A DNA stretch of 64,000 bases from Microglena sp. YARC. Lineage: Eukaryota; Chlorophyta; Chlorophyceae; Chlamydomonadales; Chlamydomonadaceae. Below the pieces are notes generated by a model that ran no database searches, was not told where the DNA came from, and saw only the letters and a program-made list of their open reading frames with translations. The stretch is taken from NCBI GenBank assembly GCA_022414725.1, contig CM039464.1, forward strand, positions 42,664,462 through 42,728,461, read 5' to 3'. Both the position numbers and the translations under genes were made by a program. Each line of letters begins with the position of its first letter. Position 1 is the first letter of the stretch. This document shows positions 41,136-51,615 of the stretch, piece after piece.

Positions 41136-42300
41136 AGCGTGGTGTATCCAGTGCCATGCAGACGTAAAATAACCTCGCATCAGGCGGCAGCACATGTGCC
41201 GCTATGGCCATCCCAAACAAAAAATAACGAAAGTAACAAAATTCAGGGAAACCTATCATTCTACATCACGTTTGTTCTCATCCTCAAGCAACCAACCTCA
41301 AAACTGCTTTTCAAGTGATATATGTCGCCAACACTTGGATGAGAACCACCGTACCACATTTAACAAGTGGCGGAGCCCCTTTCACCTCCCCACAGCGGAG
41401 CGACTGGGGGCGACCGGAGGGGAGCCCCCACAAAGGGTCCGCGAGGAACCGAGCGGGTGGGCGACCGGAGGGGAGCCCACAATTCACATCAACCAGCAGA
41501 CACACACACGCGACGCCGCCGCCTCCATCTCGGACATGGACAGCATCAGCAAACCTGGTCTCTTCGCCTCATCATCATCGTGACTTGGTCTCTTCCCCTC
41601 CCCTCTAAGATTTCGCCAGCCAATCCGATCAAAACAAGATCAGAAAAGTGATAAAAGAGAATTGCTTCGGTTCCCAACAGGCGCTTAGATGCATTTGGTT
41701 AGTTGCGTGTCCATGTCAATAATACTACGTTGTTGTTTGTTGTTGTATCAAATGTAACACGTTTAAAATAGGGATTGATGTGAGCCTCCGGTAGTCCTTA
41801 GTATTTATTTTTTGTTGAAATAATTGTTGTTCCCGAGATGGAGAGTCATTGCACATCAACAAAGACCCCGTGTTCTTTTGGGCCACGGTACCGGGGAAGA
41901 GGCGATCGCTTAAGTGCGGATGGCTGGTCCTCTCGAAAGTACCGACAAAAGAACGATACGGAGTCTGCCGTTATCTAAAAAAGAACCACGATATTCCAGC
42001 GGGGGGCGACCGGAGGGGAGCCCACAGTGGAACATCAACCAGCAGACACACTACTGGGTGCACAAGCAGACACACTAATGGGTGCACAAGCAAACACACG
42101 CACGTGAAGAAGAGTGATAGGCGAACGGAGGAAACATGTCGGATAGATCGGATAACGCACGCACGCACACACGCGTCGCGGAGGATGCTGTCGAGATCAT
42201 GCCCACCAACCACTCTCACTCATTCTCACGCACGCACTCTATCAAGACACAAACGGCGGTTTCGCAGACTCCTCGGTGTCCATCCTGAGTAGAACGACTG
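41136..42300. other. Gene-free stretch of mixed repeats
   Basis: It holds two GCGACCGGAGGGGAGCCCAC-type repeats (41410-41480, and again near 42005), a copy of the KDPVFFWATVPG-encoding stretch (41850-41990) shared with the 438-bp element, and CACACGCACG-like runs. No gene is supported. Confidence 0.5.
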
Positions 42301-42428
42301 ATGTTCGTAAACACAGAAGTCACTAACACACCCAAGTCAGCGACCATTATTAACGCCAATTTTCTAACGGCGATGTCGTACATTTATTTCCATCTGATAT
42401 ATGTTTCATTTTACAGTTCCGCCGACTG
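42300..42428 (+). repeat. A end of the Fanzor-linked element with subterminal part
   Basis: About 115 bp match 30765-30875, from AACACAGAAGT through TTTCATTTTACAGTTCCGCC to the terminal CTG and TA. No matching B end precedes it within 3 kb. It lies about 105 bp upstream of the RCC1 gene start. Confidence 0.8.
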
Positions 42429-42532
42429 TAGGCACCACGTGTCAGCTTCCATGTATTGTTTTTCTGATTACCGATTACAGATTCCTTTGTATTCGAATAA
42501 AAATATGTGCATTGAAAGTACAACAATATAAA

Positions 42533-45136
42533 ATGCTATTGTCTGAAATCTATGCGAAATCACAGTCGACATCAAACATCTTATATAGCGATAATGCACC
42601 CATTAAGGGAGTGCGATCGCGACCAGGTGTTAAAGAAGCACCATCGATGTCATTTGAACAAGATACAGACACAGGAATGTTCAATGCATCAAGTAATGTC
42701 TTAGGATTTGCTACAGGAGCATATACTACGCTCATTGCATCATCTTCAAATTTACAAGCCAATACGCAAATCACAACATCTTCAAATATCGTGCCTCTCA
42801 ACGACAATGTCTCACAATTAGGAACAGTAACAAAGAATTTCGCAAAACTGTATGCAACAGATATCTATGGAACATCTGCTACATTTAACACACTCGGAGG
42901 AACGGCCATCTCAAGTATCGTCACTTCCACAAGTAGCAATGTCGCAGCCAGTTCTGCAGCGGTCAAATCAGCATACGATAGAGCCGTCTCAGCTTCCAAT
43001 CAGACGTACGGCATCGGGTCCCTCGATAGCGATGGCAATATCCTTCTAAGTGGCAACTTGCGCATCTCCGAAAATGCCAATATATACAAAGGTACACAGA
43101 TATATAAACCATGGGGAAAGCCGGAAATCATTTTGCCCAATAATTCGTACTTAGGTGATTTCTCCATTATTATATCACCGACAGGTAGCATTATCACCTG
43201 TGGAGAGAACAACTACGGCCAACTAGGAAATATGAGTGCAGGAACAGGTGCGACGACAACATTACAAACCATATCGAGTAATGGATCTCTGAATGGTACA
43301 ACGATCGTGGCCATTGCGGGCGGTCAATATCACACGCTTGCCCTTGACTATACGGGACGCGTGCACGCATGGGGAAGTAACACCAGATATCAGCTCGGAA
43401 GAAACAATATCATTGATTCATCAGTCCCGATCGATGTCTCGAGCTTCGGATCTCTTGTCGGTAAAACGATCGTGGCCATTGCATGTGGTGCCTATCACAC
43501 ACTTGCCCTTGACTCTACGGGACGCGTGCACGCATGGGGATGGAACCAATACGGCCAGCTAGGAAATAATACCTTGACTAATTCATCAGTCCCGATCGAT
43601 GTCTCGAGCTTCGGATCTCTTGTCGGTACAACGATCGTGGCCATTGCGGGCAGCTATCAAACGCTTGCCCTTGACTCTACGGGACGCGTGCACGCATGGG
43701 GATACAACCAATACGGCCAGGTAGGAAATAATACCTTAACTCATTCATCAGTCCCGATCGATGTCTCGAGCTTCGGATCTCTTGTCGGTAAAACGATCGT
43801 GGACATTGCGGGCGGTCAATTTCACACGCTTGCCATTGACTCGACGGGACGCTTGCACACATGGGGATTCAACGACGAAGGCCAGCTCGGAAATAATACC
43901 TTTACTAATTCATCAGTCCCGATCGATGTCTCGAGCTTCGGATCTCTTGTCGGTAAAACGATCGTGGCCATTTCGTGCGGCAGATATCACACGCTTGCCC
44001 TTGATTCTACGGGACGCGTGCACGCATGGGGACACAACGCTAACAGCGAGCTCGGAAATAATACCTTAACTCATTCATCAGTCCCGATCGATGTCTCGAG
44101 CTTCGGATCTCTTGTCGGTAAAACGATCGTGGCCATTGCAGGTGGTGGCCTTCACTGTCTTTCCCTGGACTCGACAGGAAGCGTGCACGCATGGGGATAC
44201 AACAACAAAGGCCAGTTAGGAATTGGTAACATCACTAATTCATCAGTCCCTGTTTTAGCGTTCACAACCGTTACAGAGGAGTTCTCAAGCTTGTTCGTGA
44301 ACTTCACAGGCCAACATCGTTGCTTCGTGGACGCGCTCGCTCCAGCACGTCTACGCGATCACGAAGGACTTGTTGTCGTCACCGACAAAAACGCATACGC
44401 ATCCGGTCTTTTAAGAGGACGACAACGCGCCATGACAATCAACCAAGCCCTACCTATCGTATCTCTTTCCAAGGTACCAAAAGATCCCCGTGCATTCGGT
44501 GTGATCTCGCTCACTCAGGACCATCCCGCAGGTCCATCTGCAGCCATATCAGGAACAGAGCTCCGAAAGATCGCAGAACAAGGTGATGTACGTGTCCAAA
44601 TCAATTCGATCGGCGAAGGATGCATCTGGGTATGTGACGAGACCGGATCAACTATCCATGCAGGTGATTACGTCACCACCAGTAGTTTGTCCGGTTACGC
44701 GTCTCTCCAAGTATTAGATGATGGAGATGTACCGGATGGTATTCTACGAAACTATACGGTCGCAAAACTCACGATGGATTGTGATTTCTCACAGCCTCTG
44801 GTAGATGTTGAAGAAGTACAAAAAGATGAATACGGGAATGTCGTTTTCGATGCAGACGGATCTCTCGTGTACACGATCGTGACCACGACACAGGGTCCTT
44901 CTGTTGTGGACCCAGATACCGGAGAGATACGTACTGGGGAACCACTCGAAACACCTATTCCAGTGACCGAACCTGCCTACGAAATGCGCTGGATGACAAC
45001 CGAAATCGATGCATCCTCAGGTGTACCGATCACGACTCTTGTTTCCAAAGAAGATTACGAGAAACGTAAGTCAGATGGACAATTAGTCGGTTTGTCACGT
45101 TCAGCTTTCGTTGGATGCACTTATCATTGCGGATAA
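42533..45136 (+). CDS. RCC1-repeat fibre-like protein, 867 aa
   Basis: The start is the ATG at 42533; the frame further upstream only reads through a transposon end. Residues 1-200 resemble phage and viral fibre shafts (FEQDTDTGMFNASSN, then SSNIVPLNDNVSQLG). Next are seven RCC1-like repeats (HTLALDSTGRVHAWG...YGQLGNN), each ~183 bp and almost identical in DNA, which would make a beta-propeller. The last ~280 residues (from FTGQHRCFVDALAPAR) form a domain I associate with large algal-virus proteins of unknown role, ending FVGCTYHCG. It is probably a virion surface or host-attachment protein. The next gene shares its shaft modules. Confidence 0.75.
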   Translation: MLLSEIYAKSQSTSNILYSDNAPIKGVRSRPGVKEAPSMSFEQDTDTGMFNASSNVLGFATGAYTTLIASSSNLQANTQITTSSNIVPLNDNVSQLGTVTKNFAKLYATDIYGTSATFNTLGGTAISSIVTSTSSNVAASSAAVKSAYDRAVSASNQTYGIGSLDSDGNILLSGNLRISENANIYKGTQIYKPWGKPEIILPNNSYLGDFSIIISPTGSIITCGENNYGQLGNMSAGTGATTTLQTISSNGSLNGTTIVAIAGGQYHTLALDYTGRVHAWGSNTRYQLGRNNIIDSSVPIDVSSFGSLVGKTIVAIACGAYHTLALDSTGRVHAWGWNQYGQLGNNTLTNSSVPIDVSSFGSLVGTTIVAIAGSYQTLALDSTGRVHAWGYNQYGQVGNNTLTHSSVPIDVSSFGSLVGKTIVDIAGGQFHTLAIDSTGRLHTWGFNDEGQLGNNTFTNSSVPIDVSSFGSLVGKTIVAISCGRYHTLALDSTGRVHAWGHNANSELGNNTLTHSSVPIDVSSFGSLVGKTIVAIAGGGLHCLSLDSTGSVHAWGYNNKGQLGIGNITNSSVPVLAFTTVTEEFSSLFVNFTGQHRCFVDALAPARLRDHEGLVVVTDKNAYASGLLRGRQRAMTINQALPIVSLSKVPKDPRAFGVISLTQDHPAGPSAAISGTELRKIAEQGDVRVQINSIGEGCIWVCDETGSTIHAGDYVTTSSLSGYASLQVLDDGDVPDGILRNYTVAKLTMDCDFSQPLVDVEEVQKDEYGNVVFDADGSLVYTIVTTTQGPSVVDPDTGEIRTGEPLETPIPVTEPAYEMRWMTTEIDASSGVPITTLVSKEDYEKRKSDGQLVGLSRSAFVGCTYHCG

Positions 45137-45227
45137 GTGTACGACTCCGATATATTCAAATAATACCCGTGAAAAAAGTGTGTGTGTATGATAATAATAA
45201 TAACGAACAACTGCTGATTTGTTCGTC

Positions 45228-47078
45228 ATGCTTGATGAAGACATCCTCCTAGTTCGCAGTAACACCGAGCTGCGCGGACATGTCACGGTACCCGCCTCGA
45301 TTACATCCATCGGTCGATTCTCTTCTTATGGTCCTTCAGTCTTTCACGCCGGAGCAGCGTTCTCCAATGCACCAACTACATTCGGTGCCAACATCGCATG
45401 CAGTTCGATCATCGATGCAAGAGGAGGAATAGCTGTATCAGGATTCCTATCGAATGCTGCTCTGACACTTACTGATTCTGGAGGAGGACTGGCATTGTTA
45501 TCAGCTCCACTCCATTCCACACAAGATGTGCATCTGCAAAAAGAGCTAAAAGTCCATGGCAATGCGACCTTCGATACACACGTCTCCGTTAACGGCACGC
45601 TATACGCGAAAAACTTACATCCGTCTTTCAACACATTCCAAGCTAGCAACATCTTGATTTCACAAGGTGGAATTATTCAGTTCGGAGAAGGAGTCTCTTC
45701 GACCATCTCATTTTCCAACGCTCCGGACACGGGTCTGTTCAATCCAGTGGCTAGAACACTAGGTGTGGTCGCAGGAGGGACGGAGATGGTGCGTGTGTCA
45801 GACACAACCGTATCATTGTTGGGGGATCTAGTGGTGTCATCGAACATAGTCCCGATGACGAACGCGACGCAGTACATAGGGACATCGACCATGCACTTCA
45901 AAGAGGCGTGGATCGACGAGCTACACATCTCGTCGAACACTCTATACATCGGGGACACGCCCGTGCTTTGCGCTGATAATGATGCCGTGTCCATCCGAGC
46001 TGACCCGGGGCAAGGCATCACGCTAACGACCACCGGCGATGGGGAGACATCACTGGTGTCCGCTAAGGGAGTCAATGTAGTGTCGGAAGGGGGTGTCACG
46101 ATGCGTGTATCAGGACCTCTAGGGAGAGTTAACATACAGTCTAGCGGAGCAGGTGGCACCGTGAATTTGGGAGCGGAAAACGAAATTGTGATGACAGCAC
46201 CTCTTACGACGATATCAAGTAACATGATCGTAAAAGGTGACCTGACTGTAGAAGGCACACAATTAACGCTGAACACGCAGACGGTGACGATTGAGGACAA
46301 TATAATTGTACTTAACTCAGGTGAGATAGGATCAGGTGTCTCAAAGGGTGAGGCAGGATTTTCTATAGATAGGGGAGATGCTCCCGAATATCAGCTTCTT
46401 TTTCGTGAGTCGGACAACGCGTTCGTAATAGGTCCGCTAGGCTCCCTCACACCCATAGCGACCGAGACCTTTGCAGGCAACGCAAACAATATATCCAGTG
46501 GAACATTAGCGGTTGATAGAGGAGGAACGGGGGGCTCCACCAGTACCGGAACAGGTAGTGTTGTTTTGAGTAGTTCTCCGACGTTTACGGGAACAGCTAA
46601 ATTTGCATCTCTAACAACTTCCAATTTGGATGTGGGTGGTCTTACGACACTGAATGGTCTTACGACACTGAATGGGAAGTGTATGTGTCTTGATACATTG
46701 ACTGTGGGTGTTGGTGTTGGAGATGATACTGTTTACCCACTACATATAAAGACAAGTGTGGATAACGTATCCCTGTTCAGTGTGGGTGATATGGTCATGT
46801 ACTCCGACATTCGCACCAAGTCGGATGTGCTCCCGATTCCGGATGCATTGGAACGTGTGGGACGCCTTCGAGGGTATACGTTCATAAAGAATGGTGGTGA
46901 CGAGACACGTCGTAGTTGTGGTCTCATTGCACAGGAACTATTGGATGTCTTGCCTGAAGCTGTGCATGCACATCCGGAATCTGGAATGCTGACTGTCGCT
47001 TACGGGAATGTAGTGTCTTTACTTGTGAATGCGATAAATGAACTTAAGGCACAAGTCGATACTTTATCGGGCACTTAA
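45228..47078 (+). CDS. Fibre protein with S74 chaperone domain, 616 aa
   Basis: The ATG at 45228 is preferred to a TTG at 45219. The protein is a long beta-rich shaft with repeated SSNIVPMTNATQYIG and FSNAPDTGLFNPVAR modules, then the phrase AVDRGGTGGST common in tail fibres. The last ~95 residues are an intramolecular chaperone of the endosialidase type: SDIRTKSDVLPI, then GLIAQELLDVLPEAV, then AYGNVVSLLVNAINELKAQ. Such domains trimerise the fibre and are often self-cleaved at a Ser near their start (MYSDIRTK). It is likely a virion fibre, together with the RCC1 protein 91 bp upstream on the same strand. Confidence 0.85.
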   Translation: MLDEDILLVRSNTELRGHVTVPASITSIGRFSSYGPSVFHAGAAFSNAPTTFGANIACSSIIDARGGIAVSGFLSNAALTLTDSGGGLALLSAPLHSTQDVHLQKELKVHGNATFDTHVSVNGTLYAKNLHPSFNTFQASNILISQGGIIQFGEGVSSTISFSNAPDTGLFNPVARTLGVVAGGTEMVRVSDTTVSLLGDLVVSSNIVPMTNATQYIGTSTMHFKEAWIDELHISSNTLYIGDTPVLCADNDAVSIRADPGQGITLTTTGDGETSLVSAKGVNVVSEGGVTMRVSGPLGRVNIQSSGAGGTVNLGAENEIVMTAPLTTISSNMIVKGDLTVEGTQLTLNTQTVTIEDNIIVLNSGEIGSGVSKGEAGFSIDRGDAPEYQLLFRESDNAFVIGPLGSLTPIATETFAGNANNISSGTLAVDRGGTGGSTSTGTGSVVLSSSPTFTGTAKFASLTTSNLDVGGLTTLNGLTTLNGKCMCLDTLTVGVGVGDDTVYPLHIKTSVDNVSLFSVGDMVMYSDIRTKSDVLPIPDALERVGRLRGYTFIKNGGDETRRSCGLIAQELLDVLPEAVHAHPESGMLTVAYGNVVSLLVNAINELKAQVDTLSGT

Positions 47079-47654
47079 TTAATGCTTGGAGTGGGTGCAT
47101 GAATCCCCCGAATTTTCATATTACAAGTTCAATGATCAACCATGCAATCGGAACCTCCCTGACGAATGTCGGAATGGTGTAACGATCCCAATCCATAATA
47201 ATGGTTTTGATCTTGGTCAACGACGCGAGTTCGAATCGCAGATTAAGCGATTTCGATAGTGCCCAGGTTTTGAGACATAAGCTCTGCTGTACGCGGCACG
47301 GAACGGAATCTGTCTGAAACGTATGACGTCATCACGTGGTACAAACCTATTACTACCACTCGAAGAGTCCGTGACGGCGTCCACTCATCTTCATACCACG
47401 GCGGCTTTAGCAGCCCACCCCCGTCAGTCCATTCATTCATCTTCACACACGCACGGCGGCTTTCGAAAAACGAGTGTAAACGGATGGAGGAACATCCAAG
47501 ATTAAGAAATCATCCACTTACTTACATACCTATCTTAACAAATCTTAATGATCATGATGATAATATCGAGCCTCGAGTGAAGTGTGTGGCTCACGCCCGA
47601 TGGCCACTTCTGGGTACCGACAACAAAAATAAAACAAATAGACAACGTTTTTTA

Positions 47655-48017
47655 TTGTCTATTTGTTTTATTTATTTCAGCTTGGTTGGGTATCCAGGGC
47701 CACCACGTGGAGGTGCTGATTTTGGCCCCTTTGTTTCTTTTTCAAATACTAATACTTGAAACAGAAACACCTTCTCATCCAGATTACTTCTTGATATGGG
47801 ACATCGCTTTGCGTGATAACACAGGAATGGTGACGAAAGTCGGGTTGTCGTACATTACGAAAGTCGGTTTCTCGTAAATGACATTGGGTCGGGACGCAAT
47901 GATTGCGAAGACGTCAGAGATTCCAAACATTTCTTGTGAATGCAATATAACTGGATGTGAGGAGGTTATTGTTGTTGTGTTCTTAATGTTCCGAAAAACC
48001 TTTCAATTTTTTTTTTT
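47655..48017 (-). repeat. ~330-bp dispersed repeat, copy 2
   Basis: It matches 21785-22115. It sits inside copy 1 of the segmental duplication and is absent from copy 2 at 54.6 kb, so it is an insertion. Confidence 0.8.
47784..47930 (-). CDS. Small conserved open frame (48 aa), copy 2
   Basis: It starts at ATG 47930 with MFGISDVFAIIASRP and ends MSHIKK, like the frame at 21899-22027 but with an in-frame insertion that duplicates a YxxPTFV phrase. Function is unknown. Confidence 0.35.
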   Translation of the reverse strand: MFGISDVFAIIASRPNVIYEKPTFVMYDNPTFVTIPVLSRKAMSHIKK

Positions 48018-48018
48018 T

Positions 48019-48152
48019 ATCGGACCACAAACGGTTTATCGGACCACAAACGGTTTATCGGACCACAAACGGTTTAACGGACCACAAACGGTTTAACGGA
48101 CCACAAACGGTTTATCGGACCACAAACGGTTTATCGGACCACAAACGGTTTA
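48019..48152 (+). repeat. 19-bp tandem repeat, seven copies
   Basis: The unit is ATCGGACCACAAACGGTTT, with an AACGG variant in places. Confidence 0.95.
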
Positions 48153-48359
48153 ACGCCTGACAGCATCATTCATGGGGATTGCCCAGACCCAGATGTCTGA
48201 TAACACACTCGAGGTTAGCTTACCTCTAGGATCGATGAGAGTGCTGTCAATGAAGCCGACCACAGCTTGTGAAGACGAGCAGTTCCTCCTCTAGGGAACC
48301 GTTAGACTCGCAACTTCAAATCTGGGAAAGCTACCTGGGCGCTCTGTACGGTCCTTGAG

Positions 48360-48455
48360 GTGATGATTCGATGATGATGATTGATGCATTGGATGATGAT
48401 GATGATTGATGCATTGGATGATGATTCGATGATGATGATTGATGCATTGGATGCG
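48360..48455 (+). repeat. GATGATGATTGATGCATTG tandem repeat
   Basis: It is a short array of GATGATGATT and GATGCATTGG units; one related unit is present at 54788. Confidence 0.85.
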
Positions 48456-48628
48456 ATTCATTATTCATATTCAAGTAATATGACTTGTTTACACTCGTCT
48501 TCGATGCACATGAGGAACAAGTGTCGCCTCAAGCAGACTTCTGCTTGACAATTATTTAAGGATTATGAAAGAGGACTCGCGGGACCCACGGAGTGGGGCA
48601 GGAATTGAGCTGCTGACTCGCGGAGATG

Positions 48629-49140
48629 ACCTGTTTACACTCGTTTTTCGAGGCGCATGAGGAACACTTGTCGGATCTGACTTGTTTACACTCGTTTTTC
48701 GAGGCGCATGAGGAACACTTGTCGGATCTGACTTGTTTACACTCGTTTTCGAGGCGCATGAGGAACACTTGTCGGATCTGACTTGTTTACACTCGTTTTT
48801 TCGAGGCGCATGAGAACACTTGTCGGATCTGACTTGTTTACACTCGTTTTTCGAGGCGCATGAGGAACACTTGTCGGATCTGACTTGTTTACACTCGTTT
48901 TTCGAGGCGCATGAGGAACACTTGTCGGATCTGACTTGTTTACACTCGTTTTTTCGAGGCGCATGAGGAACACTTGTCGGATCTGACTTGTTTACACTCG
49001 TTTTTTCGAGGCGCATGAGGAACACTTGTCGGATCTGACTTGTTTACACTCGTTTTTCGAGGCGCATGAGGAACACTTGTCGGATCTGACTTGTTTACAC
49101 TCGTTTTCGAGGCGCATGAGGGAAACGTGTTGGATCTGAC
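48629..49140 (+). repeat. 51-bp minisatellite upstream of the TVpol-helicase
   Basis: About ten copies of a unit with GGATCTGACTTGTTTACACT, CGTTTTTCGAGGCGCATGAG and GAACACTTGTC. Copies differ mainly in the length of the T run. Frames on the minus strand (KTSVNKSDPTSVPHAPRK-like) are products of the repeat. Single units recur at 54960-55200. Confidence 0.92.
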
Positions 49141-49335
49141 CTGCTTACACGCGCGCTTCGAGGCGCATACCACGGCGGCTTTCGCATCCTCATTGTCTCG
49201 TCCATTTGTCTCCACAAGACACCACGGCAGCGGCGACGGCGGCGGTTTTCTAAAAACGAGTGTAAACGGAGGGGGGAACATTCCCATCCATCCGCTAATC
49301 CAACAGCAGCACCATCTGCGGATAATCGAGTGAAG

Positions 49336-51615
49336 ATGATAGCTTGCAGTCTCACGGAACGCTTTTCGCGCGGCGCACTCGAACATGTCATGGAGCACTG
49401 GGAGTCGTGGGACTTCCGTCCGGATAAGGACAAGTCGAAATCGCTAGACACCATCCAACGATACTTTGCTGCAGCGGACGGAGACTCGGTACATGTGGAA
49501 TACGCAAAGAATAAACACGGAAGGGGGAGGCTGTTTGCAAAACGCGGCCTTTCGATGCAGTGTGTCATGCGGGAGGTCAGGAACGCGGTGGCGCACCCGT
49601 TTTATGTCGACCTCGATTTTGTCAACTGTCACCCCACGCTATTCGCGCAACGCTGCAAAAAACGGGGGGTGTCATGTCCGCTACTCGATCAGTATTGTGG
49701 GAACCGGACGGAGGTCCTAGGCGACATCGATGCGGACGCAGCTCTGGGGAAGACGGCTGTTCTATCCGTCATGAATGGAAGCAAGACTGCCGTATACAAG
49801 CATCAGGATTCAGTATGGCTGCGCGACTTTCAGAATGAGATGAATCAGGCCAGGGATGAGATCATGGCTCCGGGAGGAGCGGACGAGTTTTACATAGATA
49901 TTGCGCGCAAGGACAGGAACACCTATGCATCGGCTGTCAATCTAATGTTATGTGATCAGGAAAACGAATGTCTAACGGCGATGTTAGAATACCTCGACAA
50001 AAAATCATTCAAAGTCGGTGTGCTGGTATTTGACGGAGCAATGGTCGAGAAGAAAAAGGAGTTTGCAGACTCCAAGGATGGAGGGGTCACGCAGGAGATG
50101 CTCGATGAGGCGTCGGATTACGTGTGGGACAGGACGGGGTACAGGCTTCAAATCAAGATTAAGGACATGACGATCGATATGCTGGACGTACCGGCATCTG
50201 CGTACATGGGCGCACCCGTACACGCACCTAGGTACGCAGGAGGAGACGACGTTGCAGCAAAGATACTGCTCAAGGATTTGGGGGGGAAGCTGGTCAAATC
50301 CAAAGGGGTCGTCTTTGGAAAACATGGAGACGTTTGGACCAATGACAAGGATGTCGTCGAATCCTTCATGTTCACGGCGTGTCAAAGTGCGAACATTAAG
50401 TTTGTCGACGAATCTGGGATTTCAAGGAAGTACAGCTGCCTGTACACAAAGGCTATCAACATTGTGAAGACGGCCAAGCATTACATCCCGGTCGACGACA
50501 ACTTTGCAAAGAAGATATGGGAGTCAAACCTGGGAGTCCTATGCTTCCGAAACGGAGTTTTCAGGTTCCGGGACAAGTCATTCGCCCCCTTCTCGGAGAG
50601 GCCGGAGGTCATGCCCGTCATTGTCATCGACAGGGACTTTCCCAGCGAGAGGCCGACTGACGAATTATTGGAACTCGTCAAGGAGAAGGTACTCGTATCG
50701 ACTCTGGGGGAAGAGGGGAGGGTCAATACCTACCTTCAGATGATCGCCCGCTCCATGGGCGCAAAACTCGGGGATAAACAGTGGGGTATGTTAATCGGGG
50801 AGCGCAACTCGGGAAAGGGCCTGTTGCAGGCGCTGAATGAGAGGGCCTGGGGTCAGTATGTCAACACGATCGATTCAAGCGTCCTCATGCTCAACAACTT
50901 TACGAACGACGTCAAGTCGCAAGGTTGGATGATCGAGTGTGAGTTCACGAGGCAGACGTACACCAATGAAATCAAGGTGGACCCTGGGAACAAGCACATC
51001 AAGCTGGACGGGGGGCTCATCAAGAAATTTCAATCTGGAGGAGACGTCCTGAAGGCACGCCAGTTGTACGAGAACGAGAGGGCGCTCAAAAGCGCTTCAC
51101 GATTATTCATGAACTTGAATGACCTCCCCGAGATTTCAGCAGTGGATGCTCTGGACACGGTGGTTGTTATTGAGTTCCCGCACAAGTTCGTCAATCCTAA
51201 GGACGTAGATGAGGCAAAATGGTTGAAGTTCTTCAGGCCTGCAGACCCCTCGCTCAAGGACGGATTCTGCGCACGGGAGGACGTAAGGGATGCGTTCGTA
51301 TGGCTCGTGATAGATGCGTTCGATCACGAGCAGGCACTCAAGATATCAGATGTCGTCCGTCGGGACACAGAGAAGCTCAGGATGGATGAGGGGGACGAGC
51401 TCTCGCTGATCAATGCGCACTTCAAGATGACTACGAATCTGACAGACGTCGTGACGGTGGCTGATGTCAACACGTTTGCAAAGAATAACAAGATGAGCAA
51501 ACGCGGATTGAGGGGGAGGTTGGAGAAAATGGGGGCTGTACCGGATCGAACGCAGCGTGGGTTGGTGCTGAGGAAGATCGTCTTTTCAGAACAAGCAGAT
51601 GAGGATTGCACGTGA
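49336..51615 (+). CDS. TVpol-like polymerase fused to SF3 helicase, 759 aa
   Basis: The amino half carries motifs of the transposon/virus branch of family A polymerases. Motif A is FYVDLDFVNCHP (D92), motif B is the KTAVLSVMNGSKTAV helix and motif C is GVLVFDGAMV (D233). The carboxy half is an SF3 helicase: Walker A GERNSGKG (488-495), Walker B GWMIECEF (530-537) and the sensor-like RLFMNLND (N593). TVpol-helicase proteins replicate virophages, polinton-like viruses and related transposons. The ATG at 49336 is used; a GTG lies two codons earlier. Tandem arrays flank the gene on both sides, and fragments of it lie at 16055, 27160 and 53043. The helicase half is sure; the polymerase assignment is by motif and somewhat less so. 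Confidence 0.75.
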   Translation: MIACSLTERFSRGALEHVMEHWESWDFRPDKDKSKSLDTIQRYFAAADGDSVHVEYAKNKHGRGRLFAKRGLSMQCVMREVRNAVAHPFYVDLDFVNCHPTLFAQRCKKRGVSCPLLDQYCGNRTEVLGDIDADAALGKTAVLSVMNGSKTAVYKHQDSVWLRDFQNEMNQARDEIMAPGGADEFYIDIARKDRNTYASAVNLMLCDQENECLTAMLEYLDKKSFKVGVLVFDGAMVEKKKEFADSKDGGVTQEMLDEASDYVWDRTGYRLQIKIKDMTIDMLDVPASAYMGAPVHAPRYAGGDDVAAKILLKDLGGKLVKSKGVVFGKHGDVWTNDKDVVESFMFTACQSANIKFVDESGISRKYSCLYTKAINIVKTAKHYIPVDDNFAKKIWESNLGVLCFRNGVFRFRDKSFAPFSERPEVMPVIVIDRDFPSERPTDELLELVKEKVLVSTLGEEGRVNTYLQMIARSMGAKLGDKQWGMLIGERNSGKGLLQALNERAWGQYVNTIDSSVLMLNNFTNDVKSQGWMIECEFTRQTYTNEIKVDPGNKHIKLDGGLIKKFQSGGDVLKARQLYENERALKSASRLFMNLNDLPEISAVDALDTVVVIEFPHKFVNPKDVDEAKWLKFFRPADPSLKDGFCAREDVRDAFVWLVIDAFDHEQALKISDVVRRDTEKLRMDEGDELSLINAHFKMTTNLTDVVTVADVNTFAKNNKMSKRGLRGRLEKMGAVPDRTQRGLVLRKIVFSEQADEDCT

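Larger units (their letters stand above)
47150..48640 (+). repeat. Segmental duplication, copy 1
   Basis: Blocks at 47150-47300, 47395-47620 and 48165-48640 match 54055-54170, 54310-54595 and 54585-54965 in order. The ~330-bp dispersed repeat and a 19-bp array are inserted only in this copy. No gene is supported. Confidence 0.75.

Noticed and set aside
41315..41651. Pro/Arg-rich frames
   Set aside because: Overlapping frames come from GCGACCGGAGGGGAGCCC repeats.
48552..49025. Lys/Ser-rich repeat protein on the minus strand
   Set aside because: The frame changes with the T-run length in each unit and follows only from the repeat.
48629..49140. CRISPR-like array
   Set aside because: Units are adjacent with no unique spacers; it is a minisatellite.
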